18,694 nucleotides of DNA from Bacillota bacterium. GTDB lineage: Bacteria; Bacillota; Clostridia; Tissierellales; Peptoniphilaceae. Position 1 is the first letter of the stretch. Each line of letters starts with the position of its first letter. The stretch is taken from the NCBI GenBank assembly GCA_023394045.1, contig JAEXBN010000007.1, positions 1 through 18,694 on the forward strand, written 5' to 3'. Position numbers and translations under genes: made by a program. Shown here piece by piece: positions 1-7,979 of the stretch. The notes under the pieces were generated by a model that ran no database searches, was not told the DNA's origin, and saw only the letters and a program-made list of their open reading frames with translations.

Positions 1-45
1 TGTCTGGGGGACAAGGGGTCGCAGGTTCAAATCCTGTCACTCCGA
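1..45 (+). tRNA. tRNA-Pro (GGG anticodon), 3' part only
   Basis: The window opens inside a tRNA. What is seen is part of the anticodon stem, the loop CTGGGGG with anticodon GGG (6-8), the 3' anticodon strand ACAAG, a five-base variable loop, a T arm with stem GCAGG/CCTGT around TTCAAAT, the acceptor strand CACTCCG (38-44) and discriminator A45. An A discriminator after a G at position 72 fits bacterial tRNA-Pro. No CCA follows (TGA comes next), so CCA would be added after transcription. The 5' half lies outside the window, so the identity rests on the anticodon and the acceptor end. Confidence 0.85.
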
Positions 46-50
46 TGAGG

Positions 51-88
51 ACGGCTGAAAATGTTGATTTTCAGCCGTTTATTTTATG
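51..88 (+). terminator. Intrinsic terminator of the tRNA gene
   Basis: A perfect 12-bp stem (51-62 paired with 67-78) with a GTTG loop is followed by a T-rich run (78-88). It lies five bases after the tRNA end and should terminate the tRNA transcript. Confidence 0.9.
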
Positions 89-265
89 CATCGTGTTAAA
101 ACGGTGTGATGATTGACTCGGCGAATACGATGGAGTAGCCTTTTTATGGAAGAAAACTTTTTCATAGGCATATTTCTTTAGAGACAATGGGAGATGTGGA
201 GGGGAATGGGGATCCTTGTTGATCAAAGCGGGCTTTTACATTTAGATTATTGATGGAGGCGAAAA

Positions 266-532
266 ATGCTAAGGAAATTGTTTGAAGAAATCAAGCATCC
301 GTATACAAAGAAGAACCGATCCTATGCCCTGTTTAAGTACGGATGTCTATTGCTGGTTTCTTACTTTTTATTTTCCTTCTCAGCGAATGCGATTGCCTTT
401 GGGTTCCTTATGAGAGGAAATGCCAGCCGAGCCATTCACATCGTCAACAATGATATTTGGGGGATCTTTGTTTTAGGGAGCCTTGCGATTGTTTGCTTTC
501 TCATCAGCGTGATCGGGAGAAAAAAGATTTGA
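266..532 (+). CDS. Small two-helix membrane protein, unknown function
   Basis: I do not recognise this 88-residue protein. It has a basic N-terminus (residues 1-20, rich in K, R and Y) and a hydrophobic stretch at about 23-48. A polar linker containing HIVNND follows, then a second hydrophobic helix at about 64-83 and a short basic tail ending in RKKI. This predicts two membrane helices with both ends probably in the cytoplasm. GGAGG at 255-259, six bases before the ATG, supports translation. A possible weak promoter is TTGACT (113-118) with TAGCCT 17 bases downstream. The gene stands alone after the tRNA terminator and converges on hutH, sharing the bidirectional terminator at 577-622. The good ribosome binding site and helix pattern favour a real gene. 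Confidence 0.7.
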   Translation: MLRKLFEEIKHPYTKKNRSYALFKYGCLLLVSYFLFSFSANAIAFGFLMRGNASRAIHIVNNDIWGIFVLGSLAIVCFLISVIGRKKI

Positions 533-576
533 TTGTCGGTTGGGGCAGCTTTTGAAGAGCCCTCTGAATAATAAAT

Positions 577-622
577 AAAAAAGTGCCCCTTCCGGCGAAC
601 CAGCCGGAAGGGGCACTTTTTT
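577..622. terminator. Bidirectional intrinsic terminator between the small membrane gene and hutH
   Basis: A perfect 20-bp inverted repeat (577-596 and 603-622) with a six-base loop (GAACCA) has an A run at its left end and a T run at its right end. It therefore works as a U-tailed terminator on both strands and serves the convergent genes on either side. Confidence 0.95.
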
Positions 623-666
623 GTCGATCGCGAGGAAACACGACCAACCACACGGAAGGATGAGAA

Positions 667-2214
667 TTACTGGAGATCCAGTTCAACTTTCTCTTCTACA
701 GCGCTCAGCAGAGAGCCGTCGAGGAGCATATTGGTCATTTTTTCCAGCTCATCGTACATTTCGATATCTTTATCGTTTTCGATGAACTTCAGATTTTCAC
801 GAACCTTATCATACGCAGCCTGCGTTCCAACACCCAGATGTCCTTCGGTCATTTCTGCGCGGAAGTCCAACGCCTGGCATGCTGCCAAAATTTCGGTGGC
901 GACGCAGCGGAGGCTGTTGCGGACGATGTCGCGGGCTTTGCGTGCTGCTGTGGTGCCCATCGAAACGAAGTCTTCCTGGTTCTCGCAGGACGGGATCGAG
1001 TCGACGCTGGCCGGATGTGCCAGAATTTTGTTTTCCGATGCCAGAGAAGCAGCGGTGTACTGCGTCAGCATGAAACCGGCGTTGAGGCCCGGATTCTTGA
1101 CCAAGAAGGCCGGGAAATCAGAGAGCGTATGGTTGACCAAGCGCTCAATGCGGCGCTCGGAGACGTTTCCGATTTCAGCAGCGCCGATTCCCAAGAAGTC
1201 AAACGGCTGTGCCATCGGCTCGCCATGGAAGTTGCCGCCGGAGATCACTTCTTCTTCGCTGAAGATGATCGGGTTATCGGTTGCCGCGTTCAGTTCGATG
1301 GCGACCTTTTCAGCAACATAGGAGATGGTGTCCTTGCTGGCGCCATGAATCTGCGGAATGCAGCGGAGCGTGTACGGATCCTGTGTGCGAAGGTCTGCCG
1401 TATGGGTCAGGTAGGTGGATCCTTCGGTCAGCGCGCGGATGTTCTTTGCGGTGGCCAAGCAGCCTTTGTGCGGACGGATCGTATGCAGTTTCTCATAGAA
1501 AGCATCGATGATGCCGCGGTGTGCTTCCAGTGAAAGAGCGCCGGCGATATCGGAGAGCTTCAGGAGCTGCATGGCATCGTAGGTGGCCAGAGCGCCCACA
1601 GCAGTCAGCGTGCTGGTACCGTTGTTCAGAGCAAGACCCTCTTTTGCTTCCAGATGGATGACCGGGATACCTGCTTTTTCCATCGCTTCACGTCCGCTCA
1701 TCAGCTGGCCTTCATAGAATGCGCGGCCAAGTCCGAGCATCGGCAGAACCATGTGGGAGAGCGGTGAAAGGTCTCCGCTGGCGCCGAGGGATCCCTTTTC
1801 CGGGATGTGCGGGCAGACGTTTTTATTGATCATATCGCAAATCGTCTGAACCATTTCCAGACGGACGCCGGAAACACCCTTGACCAGAGAATTCAGACGA
1901 ATCAGCATCAGAGCGCGAACTTCATCTTCTTTCAGAGGATTGCCATCGCCGACTGCATGCGTGCGGATCAGGTTTTCCTGAAGCTGCTGCGTGTCTTCCG
2001 GCGAGATGTGTACGTTGTGCAGCGAGCCGAATCCGGTGGTCACACCATAGACGACGCGTTTTTCAGCGATGATGTTGTCCACGACCGCGCGGGATTTTTT
2101 AATTTTTTCTACCGTCTCCGGGGCGAACTCCACTTTGGCATGACGGCGTGCAACGGCGACCAGCTGATCCAGCGTCAGGTCTTCACCCGTCAAAATGATT
2201 TTTTCTTCTGACAT
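667..2214 (-). CDS. hutH: Histidine ammonia-lyase (histidase)
   Basis: This enzyme catalyses the first step of histidine breakdown, non-oxidative removal of ammonia from L-histidine to give trans-urocanate, in the cytoplasm. The 515-residue product has the usual bacterial length (about 510). It carries the Ala-Ser-Gly triad at 145-147 in GSLGASGDLSPLSHM, which cyclises to the MIO electrophile, and the typical N-terminal YGVTTGFG segment (56-63). NNGTSTLTAVGAL and the QDPYTLRCIPQIHGA region are further family signatures. The start at 2214 is chosen because AGGAGG lies about six bases upstream and the product begins MSEEKIILTGEDLTL. The frame stays open to 2316 and would add 34 basic residues unlike any histidase N-terminus. 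The gene is transcribed divergently from the regulator at 2663 and ends in a strong bidirectional terminator. Confidence 0.97.
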   Translation of the reverse strand: MSEEKIILTGEDLTLDQLVAVARRHAKVEFAPETVEKIKKSRAVVDNIIAEKRVVYGVTTGFGSLHNVHISPEDTQQLQENLIRTHAVGDGNPLKEDEVRALMLIRLNSLVKGVSGVRLEMVQTICDMINKNVCPHIPEKGSLGASGDLSPLSHMVLPMLGLGRAFYEGQLMSGREAMEKAGIPVIHLEAKEGLALNNGTSTLTAVGALATYDAMQLLKLSDIAGALSLEAHRGIIDAFYEKLHTIRPHKGCLATAKNIRALTEGSTYLTHTADLRTQDPYTLRCIPQIHGASKDTISYVAEKVAIELNAATDNPIIFSEEEVISGGNFHGEPMAQPFDFLGIGAAEIGNVSERRIERLVNHTLSDFPAFLVKNPGLNAGFMLTQYTAASLASENKILAHPASVDSIPSCENQEDFVSMGTTAARKARDIVRNSLRCVATEILAACQALDFRAEMTEGHLGVGTQAAYDKVRENLKFIENDKDIEMYDELEKMTNMLLDGSLLSAVEEKVELDLQ

Positions 2215-2662
2215 TCTTTTCCTCCTCAAATTTTTCCTGCGGTTAAGCCGCTTGAGATTCACGCATGGTGAGAGATCGCAGAGGCGCTGAATTTCATGAC
2301 CGCGATCCCATGTCAATCAATGATCCTCCTCCGCGATCCTCCTTAAATCTATTCATCTCGAAACAGAGTTTACTGAGTTTGCGTCGATAAACGAACCAAA
2401 AACGCCCGGCAAAAGGAAGAATTTTTGCGAATGGATTCATCGAAAAGGAAAAAACGTTATCCATTTGCGTCAATAAAATCTAGACGCTCTTTTGACGAAT
2501 GGGAGAAAATGTGACAAAATGGATCAGAATCTATTAGTGATTATTAAATTAGACGGCGAATCGGCGAAGCGTCTAAACGACGGGAGATCGATTTTTTAAC
2601 AGGAGAGGGCGCTCATTTCAGGGGTGGCGTTCCTTTCAGGTGATTGAGAAAGTGGGGCATAC
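2215..2662. promoter_or_regulatory. Divergent hutH / regulator control region
   Basis: This 448-bp gene-free stretch carries the control signals of both divergent genes. Seen directly are two copies of TTTGCGTCNATAAA (2378-2391 with G, 2464-2477 with A), read on the minus strand as TTTATYGACGCAAA. There is also TTTGACGAATGGG at 2491-2503, which matches the hutU upstream site at 12 of 13 positions, and an inverted repeat TTAGACG (2549-2555) / CGTCTAA (2570-2576) with a 14-base spacer. TTGACG at 2492-2497 with CAAAAT 17 bases downstream could be a weak promoter for the regulator. No convincing -10 is visible for hutH, as would be expected of an activator-dependent promoter. The hutH-proximal part (2281-2340) contains the direct repeat GATCGCGG. 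Confidence 0.6.
2549..2576. promoter_or_regulatory. Inverted repeat TTAGACG-14-CGTCTAA, candidate operator
   Basis: Perfect 7-bp arms (2549-2555, 2570-2576) lie about 90 bp before the regulator gene. The heptamer TTAGACG also occurs in the ftcD promoter (10676-10682, minus strand) and the nhaC leader (14639-14645). A protein-binding site is inferred from this recurrence in intergenic DNA of one pathway. Confidence 0.5.
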
Positions 2663-5600
2663 ATGGGCATTGAAATCAAATTGTTCGGAATGCCGCATAT
2701 TCGGCGCGGCGGTGAAGAGATTTTGTTTCCATACAGTAAAATCAATGCGATGATTTACTACTTGGCAGTGAATGGATCCATTACCAGGACGGAAATTGCC
2801 GGACTTCTTTGGCCGGAAGAGGATGATATTATCGCAAAAAAGAACTTGCGCAACGCCATCTACCAGGCGAAGCGCTGTGTGGGGGAGGAATTTATTCTTT
2901 CTCCGAAGAAGAGCCTTTTGGAGCTGAATCCGGCGCTGGAGATTTCGATTGACGCGAATGAGTTTGCAGCGGATCCGGAAGCGAATCTTTCCCTGTACGA
3001 CGGGGAGTTCTTGCAGGGCTTTTTTGTGAAGGATTCGGAGCAGTATGACTACTGGGTGATGAAGATGCGCAGCTTCTACGAGGAGAAGTACATTGCGCAT
3101 GCTTATCATCGTCTGGAAGAAGCCATCGAAGAAGGCCATTATGAAAACGTGGAGAAATCGATTCATACGCTCATCGGGATGGATGAATACGACGAGCGGA
3201 ATGTCCGTCTTTTGATGCGTTTTTATGCGAAAACCGGACGGACGGGGAAGGTCATCGAGACGTATTTTAATCTGAAGCAGCTGCTTCAGGATGAACTGGG
3301 GGTCAGCCCGGATGTGGAGACGCAGGCGATCTATGAGGAGGCCATCAATCAAATTGAGCTTTCCGGCCACAGAAGGAAGAAAAAAACGCAGTTTTTTTAT
3401 GGCCGCTTCAAAGAACAGGCGTTGATCGAGAAAAGCTTGCAGCATATTGGAGAAGAGACAAACGTTTCGTTTTTAATTCAAGGCGAGGCAGGGATCGGAA
3501 AGAGTGCGCTGCTGCGCAATGTCTTGGAGGAAAAGACGGAAGACACCATCGTTCTTCAGGCCTATTGCTACCAGGCGGAGCAGATGTATACGCTTCGCCC
3601 GTTCTCCATTCTCATCGAGCGGCTGGGCGCCATGCTCAAAGAAAAGAACATCGCGCTTCCCACGTTTTGGGCGGGGACGATGCACAAACTGTTCCCCTCG
3701 CCGGATGGGGCGCGCAAAGAGATGCTGTTTCCGGAGGCCAACGAATCGCTGAATTTTGATCAGCTGGCGAAGATCGTCGTTGATGCGATTAAAAAGTTAT
3801 CGGAACAGTCGAAGGTGCTGATCGTCTTTGAGGATGTGCAGTGGATGGATGATGTCTCCATTCAGCTTTTGACGACGGTCATGCTGCGGCTGGAGCATCG
3901 CGCGATGTTTTTGATGACGGCGCAGCCGATCGGTAATCAAGCGCTGAGCGATGCAGTAGCGACGTTGGGGCACTATGATCTGCTCGACCGGATTGATCTG
4001 GAGCGTTTTGACCGCGAGGAGACGGAAGCGATGATCCGCGAGGCGACGAAGGAAGAGCTGGACGCAAAAATGCTGGATCGGATTTACAGGGAAACAGAGG
4101 GAAATCCGTTCTTTATCACCGAGGTGATGCAGATTCTCAACACCAGCGATGCGGATTGGCTCATGACGGAAAAGATGAAGGATGCGATGAAGGCGCGCTT
4201 TGCGTATCTGTCGAAGCCGGAACGCGATTTGGTGGATCAGATCAGCTTATTTTATGATGAGGCGCCGCTTTCCGTGCTGGTCGATCTGACCGGGCGGAGC
4301 GAATCGGATATTATTGGTTTGCTGGAGCACCTGGAGCGATCCAATATTTTGCTGGAACGAACGCATGACAGCGATATTGGCATCCGGTTTACCCATGTGA
4401 AGCTGCGCGAGTACATTTATCTGAACCAGCCTCAGTCCAAGCGCCGGGTGCTGCATAAACGCATTGCGCAGATTCTGGAAGACCGGCTGTCGCGGAAGAA
4501 GTCTCTGTATACGTTCTCCAAACTGGTCTACCACTATACAAAAGCGGAAGAACCGCTCAAGAGCATTGAATTTGAGTTGGCGACGCTGAACTATTACCTG
4601 AATTTTTCCCATGAGCTGTTTCCGATTTTGACGATTCGGGATCCGGAGGAACAGGATCAGGTTTATATCTCGCGTGACCGGATGCAGCAGATGTTGGGAG
4701 AATTGGAGCAGAAATTTGAGGCGCTCCGGCGCAGTGCGCTGAGCGATGATTTGACGCGGCTGGAGATGCAGTTTTACTACATGAAGGGGCGCTATCTGAT
4801 TCGCGAGGGGGTCTATGCCGAGGGGCTGTCGGATATGCGTCTGGCGGTGGAAAAAGCAAAGGCGGTGGATGATAAGGACTATGTTCTGGAGGGCTATAAA
4901 CAGTTCATTTTCTACAACATTCAAACCAACCACGCGGAAGAAATGATGAGCTACATTGAAGGGGCGCTCAGTCTGGCAGTGCAGTGCAATTACCATAAGG
5001 AAATTGGCATCCTGCTCCGGCTGAAAGGCCTTTACAATATCATGATTGGCGATTATCCGACAGCGGAGGGGCTTCTGGATGAGTCCATCCGCACCTTCAA
5101 CGTGACCAAAGATGTGGCTCAGCGCTATGCGATCAATATTGCGGCAGCGAAAAACTATATCGGGGAGATTCGTTTCCAGCAGGGAAGATATGAAGAGGCG
5201 ATCGCTACGTTTGATGAGGCCATCGCCCTGTCTCGGGATTCCCGGGCGCTGTCCTCCATGTCCATTTTCTATATCAATAAAGGAAAGGCTCTTTTTGCGC
5301 TGGGGCATCATGCGGAAGCAAGGGAAGAGTTCAAATTGGCCTATGGTCTTTACGGACAGTTTGATTCGTTTTGGAAGCGGCCGGTGCTGGATGCGTACAT
5401 GGCTCTTTGTGAGGCGGAGGACGGGGCTTATGAGGCAGCCGTCGATCATATCCGCCATGCCCTCACCTTTTCGCGCCAGATGAATGATCCGCGTTCGCAA
5501 GGAGCCGTCTATTTTGCGGCCTTCCGGCTTTTGGAGACCATGCCGGAAGAGGCGGGCGCCCTTTTCGCCGAGGTGCTGACCCAGACGAAGCAAGTCTATC

Positions 5601-5680
5601 GCAGCGAGGCCATCGGTCTGTTGGATCCCTACCGGGATCATTTTGAACTGGAGTATCTGAAACAGACGGTGGAGAGTTGA
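2663..5680 (+). CDS. SARP/BTAD-type ATPase transcriptional regulator, probable hut activator
   Basis: This is a 1005-residue multidomain regulator. Residues 1-95 form an OmpR/SARP-type winged helix (GLLWPEEDD, then KKNLRNAIYQAKR). About 100-230 is a bacterial transcriptional activator (BTAD) helical domain, with LYDGEFLQGFF near 110-121 and DELGVSPDVETQAIYEEA near 212-229. About 240-480 is a STAND/AAA-like ATPase with Walker A GEAGIGKS (274-281) and Walker B VLIVFEDVQWMDD (387-399). From about 690 to 960 there are TPR-like repeats, for example QQGRYEEAIATFDEAIAL near 838. The architecture resembles AfsR- and MalT-like regulators that are switched by ligand and ATP. The ribosome binding site (GTGGGG) is poor, suggesting low expression. 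Its place inside the locus, divergent from hutH, suggests it controls the hut genes; this is inference. The effector could be histidine or urocanate. Confidence 0.85.
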   Translation: MGIEIKLFGMPHIRRGGEEILFPYSKINAMIYYLAVNGSITRTEIAGLLWPEEDDIIAKKNLRNAIYQAKRCVGEEFILSPKKSLLELNPALEISIDANEFAADPEANLSLYDGEFLQGFFVKDSEQYDYWVMKMRSFYEEKYIAHAYHRLEEAIEEGHYENVEKSIHTLIGMDEYDERNVRLLMRFYAKTGRTGKVIETYFNLKQLLQDELGVSPDVETQAIYEEAINQIELSGHRRKKKTQFFYGRFKEQALIEKSLQHIGEETNVSFLIQGEAGIGKSALLRNVLEEKTEDTIVLQAYCYQAEQMYTLRPFSILIERLGAMLKEKNIALPTFWAGTMHKLFPSPDGARKEMLFPEANESLNFDQLAKIVVDAIKKLSEQSKVLIVFEDVQWMDDVSIQLLTTVMLRLEHRAMFLMTAQPIGNQALSDAVATLGHYDLLDRIDLERFDREETEAMIREATKEELDAKMLDRIYRETEGNPFFITEVMQILNTSDADWLMTEKMKDAMKARFAYLSKPERDLVDQISLFYDEAPLSVLVDLTGRSESDIIGLLEHLERSNILLERTHDSDIGIRFTHVKLREYIYLNQPQSKRRVLHKRIAQILEDRLSRKKSLYTFSKLVYHYTKAEEPLKSIEFELATLNYYLNFSHELFPILTIRDPEEQDQVYISRDRMQQMLGELEQKFEALRRSALSDDLTRLEMQFYYMKGRYLIREGVYAEGLSDMRLAVEKAKAVDDKDYVLEGYKQFIFYNIQTNHAEEMMSYIEGALSLAVQCNYHKEIGILLRLKGLYNIMIGDYPTAEGLLDESIRTFNVTKDVAQRYAINIAAAKNYIGEIRFQQGRYEEAIATFDEAIALSRDSRALSSMSIFYINKGKALFALGHHAEAREEFKLAYGLYGQFDSFWKRPVLDAYMALCEAEDGAYEAAVDHIRHALTFSRQMNDPRSQGAVYFAAFRLLETMPEEAGALFAEVLTQTKQVYRSEAIGLLDPYRDHFELEYLKQTVES

Positions 5681-5719
5681 TCGCCCTTGGAAAATGAGGA
5701 CGGCGATGGGAGACAAAGA

Positions 5720-5764
5720 AAGGCGCTGCTGCAGAACATTGACTTTGTTCTGCAACAGCGCCTT
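5720..5764. terminator. Hairpin between convergent regulator and glmL
   Basis: Arms 5720-5738 and 5746-5764 pair over 18 of 19 positions, with a single C/A mismatch and a seven-base loop. No good T run follows on the plus strand, and only a weak one (TTCTTTG) follows on the minus strand. It is probably a shared terminator, or a copy of an interspersed palindrome: its core GCAGAACA...TGTTCTGC is also found in the hairpin at 18512-18552. Confidence 0.65.
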
Positions 5765-5796
5765 GGCATTCCATGAAGGCTGAAAAGGGGAAAATC

Positions 5797-7209
5797 TTAG
5801 TTTACTCTTTTCAGGGTGCGTTTGAGAATTTGTAACGCCGCATCGGGATCTTCGGTGGAAAGAAGCCCGCAGGCGGAGATGATATAGTCGGCATCGAGGT
5901 AAAGATCCGGCTGATGAGGGAACAGCAGACGGTCGTCCGGATTCAGGATTTTTTCCGGATGTTCATTGTGTACGATCACGCCGCCGGTTCCGATGAGCAC
6001 ATGGAAGGCCGAGAGATCTTTTCCGCCAAGATAGTAGATGTAGCGGCCGTTTTCGAATTCGCGGCGCAGGATGCCGTTGTGGCGCGCGAGGGCATGCTGG
6101 ACGCAGGCTCTCGCCATCGCGGTGTCGACCATTCGGTCATGCTCGGTTTGCGGAATGAAGCGGATTTCTTCCGCTCGGGCATGTGTTTCCGCCGCATAAT
6201 CCGCAGGATATGTCGCATTGAGTTCTTCCTGTCCCACGCTTTCAAACAGACTTTCTGCGGAATAGCGCATGCCGAGATCGCCTTCCACGGTGCGCTTGTT
6301 GACCGGCTCCTGTAATCCCTCATAGCGCAGTTCACAACGCTTGCCGTTGACCATAATATGATCTTTATCTTCGCGGCGGCCAGCGCCGAAGGAGTGGATA
6401 TCGGTTGTCGCGCCCCCGATATCCGCCAGAAGCAGCTCGCCCCAGCCCTCTTCATTTTCTGTGCCATAAGCCAGCAGACGGGCGGCATGCAAGGCGGCAT
6501 CCGGTGTGGGCATGAGAACCGGTCCGATTTCACGAACCACATCATCCAGCCCTTTGGCATGTGTGATGTGCGCCATAAAGATATCGCGGATGGCAGCGCG
6601 AGCGGGTTCTGCATTCAGTACATTCACCTGAGGCATGACATTTTCCGTTATGGTGACATCAAAATCGCGCAGCGCTTCAGCGGCGTTCGATGCCACATCC
6701 GCGTTTCCGGCGATCACCACAGGCATCCGGTGGTGCAGCTTGGCCAGCATGGAGGCGTTATAAACAAGATTCGTGGCATTTCCGCCATCCGTTCCTCCAG
6801 AAAGGAGAATAATATCCGGCTGGATCTCATCAATTTCTGCAATATGGGCATCGGTCAGTTCGTAGCTGTACGTTTTGAGGATGCGGGCGCCGGCGCCGAG
6901 TGCGGAGCGGGTGGCAGCTTCTGCGGTGAGGCGGCGGCCCAGGCCAACGGAGACCATTTTTAATCCGCCGGCGGCGGAGGAGCAGAGGAGGGCGCGATCC
7001 CAGAATTTTCCATCTTCATGGATGGTGAGTGCGTGATCATGAGCCACACAGTCCTCTTTGAGTTTTTCCAACATTTCATTGCATCCCTTTAGGATGCCGC
7101 TGCGCACGGTGGTGATGGCCAGGCCGTGGCCAAGCACCTCGTGCGACTCGGTATCAACCAGCGTTCCTTTCGTAAAGGTTGATCCGATATCAATCAGTAC
7201 ATAGAGCAT
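5797..7209 (-). CDS. glmL: GlmL/MutL-type reactivating protein of the glutamate mutase system
   Basis: The 470-residue protein belongs to the ASKHA ATPase-fold family known as GlmL (MutL), encoded with B12-dependent glutamate mutase and thought to reactivate it by exchanging damaged cobalamin. Seen are the phosphate-1 motif IDIGSTFTKGT (6-16), a second phosphate motif DIGGATTD (263-270), and an adenosine-type IGTGG (406-410). Length matches the family (about 460). GGGAGG six bases before the ATG supports the start. It is the last gene of the ftcD-fhs-fchA strand, but an intrinsic terminator 57 bp upstream of its start separates it, so it needs read-through or its own promoter. The expected partners GlmS and GlmE are absent from this window. 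It is not the mismatch-repair MutL. It might instead serve another B12 mutase, such as ornithine aminomutase. Confidence 0.85.
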   Translation of the reverse strand: MLYVLIDIGSTFTKGTLVDTESHEVLGHGLAITTVRSGILKGCNEMLEKLKEDCVAHDHALTIHEDGKFWDRALLCSSAAGGLKMVSVGLGRRLTAEAATRSALGAGARILKTYSYELTDAHIAEIDEIQPDIILLSGGTDGGNATNLVYNASMLAKLHHRMPVVIAGNADVASNAAEALRDFDVTITENVMPQVNVLNAEPARAAIRDIFMAHITHAKGLDDVVREIGPVLMPTPDAALHAARLLAYGTENEEGWGELLLADIGGATTDIHSFGAGRREDKDHIMVNGKRCELRYEGLQEPVNKRTVEGDLGMRYSAESLFESVGQEELNATYPADYAAETHARAEEIRFIPQTEHDRMVDTAMARACVQHALARHNGILRREFENGRYIYYLGGKDLSAFHVLIGTGGVIVHNEHPEKILNPDDRLLFPHQPDLYLDADYIISACGLLSTEDPDAALQILKRTLKRVN

Positions 7210-7266
7210 GTCTTCCTCCCATGAAAGACAGGGCGTTGCCGTCCGAGATTCGTAAAAATTTCACAT

Positions 7267-7300
7267 AAAAAAGAACTCCGTGCACCGCGCACGGAGTTCT
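7267..7300 (-). terminator. Intrinsic terminator between fchA and glmL
   Basis: Reading the minus strand, a perfect 12-bp stem (7289-7300 with 7272-7283, five-base loop) ends in a run of six T (7267-7272). It lies 27 bases after the fchA stop and should end most transcripts of the ftcD operon before glmL. Confidence 0.85.
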
Positions 7301-7326
7301 CGTTTTGGGTCAATGTTCGCTTTGGA

Positions 7327-7953
7327 TTATTCCAGTGCGCTCTCCACTTTGGCCACGAGGGGGTCGACAGTAGAGGTGACTTTCTCAAGAGCTTCAGCCA
7401 TCGTCTTTTTGGTTTCCTCGACGTAAGCTTCGTCCTTGATGGAGCCGAGATTAATTTTTACATTATAGAAAGCACCGGTGACGGCCAGCTTTAGGTTCAG
7501 CAGACCGACGCCGACATCCGTGATCGCGTTGGAGTTGCCCTTTTCAATCAGCACAGGACCATAAGAGAGCAGTTCCATCGCTTTCAGACCGACACTCAGC
7601 GGGACATTGGCCGCATTTTTATATTCCGACTGAATCGTTGCGGTACGAGCCGCTTTTTCTTCCGGCGTTTCCTTAGGAAGTTTGAACGCAGCCATGACCC
7701 CATTGAACGAGTTCGCATCTTTATCGATCAGAGCAATGAACTCATCGCGTTTGGCTTCCAGTTCCTTGATATAGCCTTCCATCTCTTCGCGGACGGCTTC
7801 ATATTTTTTGTTCTGAACCGTCAGACGTGCCACCATCTCAAAAAGAGCGGCAGCCTGGGCGGCAGCCAGAGCGGCGACAGAACCGCCGCCCGGCGCAGCC
7901 GAATTGGATCCGAGTTCAAGAACGAAATCATTGACGGTTAATTCACGCAGCAT
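7327..7953 (-). CDS. fchA: Formimidoyl-THF cyclodeaminase / methenyl-THF cyclohydrolase family
   Basis: The 208-residue protein is the stand-alone form of the C-terminal half of mammalian FTCD. It removes ammonia from 5-formimino-THF to give 5,10-methenyl-THF; some bacterial members act as methenyl-THF cyclohydrolases instead. The family signature SAAPGGGSVAALAAAQAAAL is at 18-37, followed by the long helical segments typical of this all-alpha fold. AAGGAG five bases before the ATG marks the start. It follows fhs by 26 bp and shares its transcript with ftcD and fhs, which places it in formiminoglutamate breakdown. Whether it also performs the cyclohydrolase step cannot be told from sequence; if it does not, a FolD encoded elsewhere is needed to link to Fhs. 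Confidence 0.92.
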   Translation of the reverse strand: MLRELTVNDFVLELGSNSAAPGGGSVAALAAAQAAALFEMVARLTVQNKKYEAVREEMEGYIKELEAKRDEFIALIDKDANSFNGVMAAFKLPKETPEEKAARTATIQSEYKNAANVPLSVGLKAMELLSYGPVLIEKGNSNAITDVGVGLLNLKLAVTGAFYNVKINLGSIKDEAYVEETKKTMAEALEKVTSTVDPLVAKVESALE

Positions 7954-7979
7954 GGTTTCTCCTTTTTTCAGGCCGACGT

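Noticed and set aside
4247..5755. 502-residue minus-strand frame opposite the regulator gene
   Set aside because: It lies antisense to a gene with clear domains, its product shows no family motifs, and it has the composition of a mirror frame.
5797..7209. DNA mismatch repair MutL
   Set aside because: The name is shared, but the motifs are those of the ASKHA fold (DIGSTFTK, DIGGATTD), not a GHKL ATPase.
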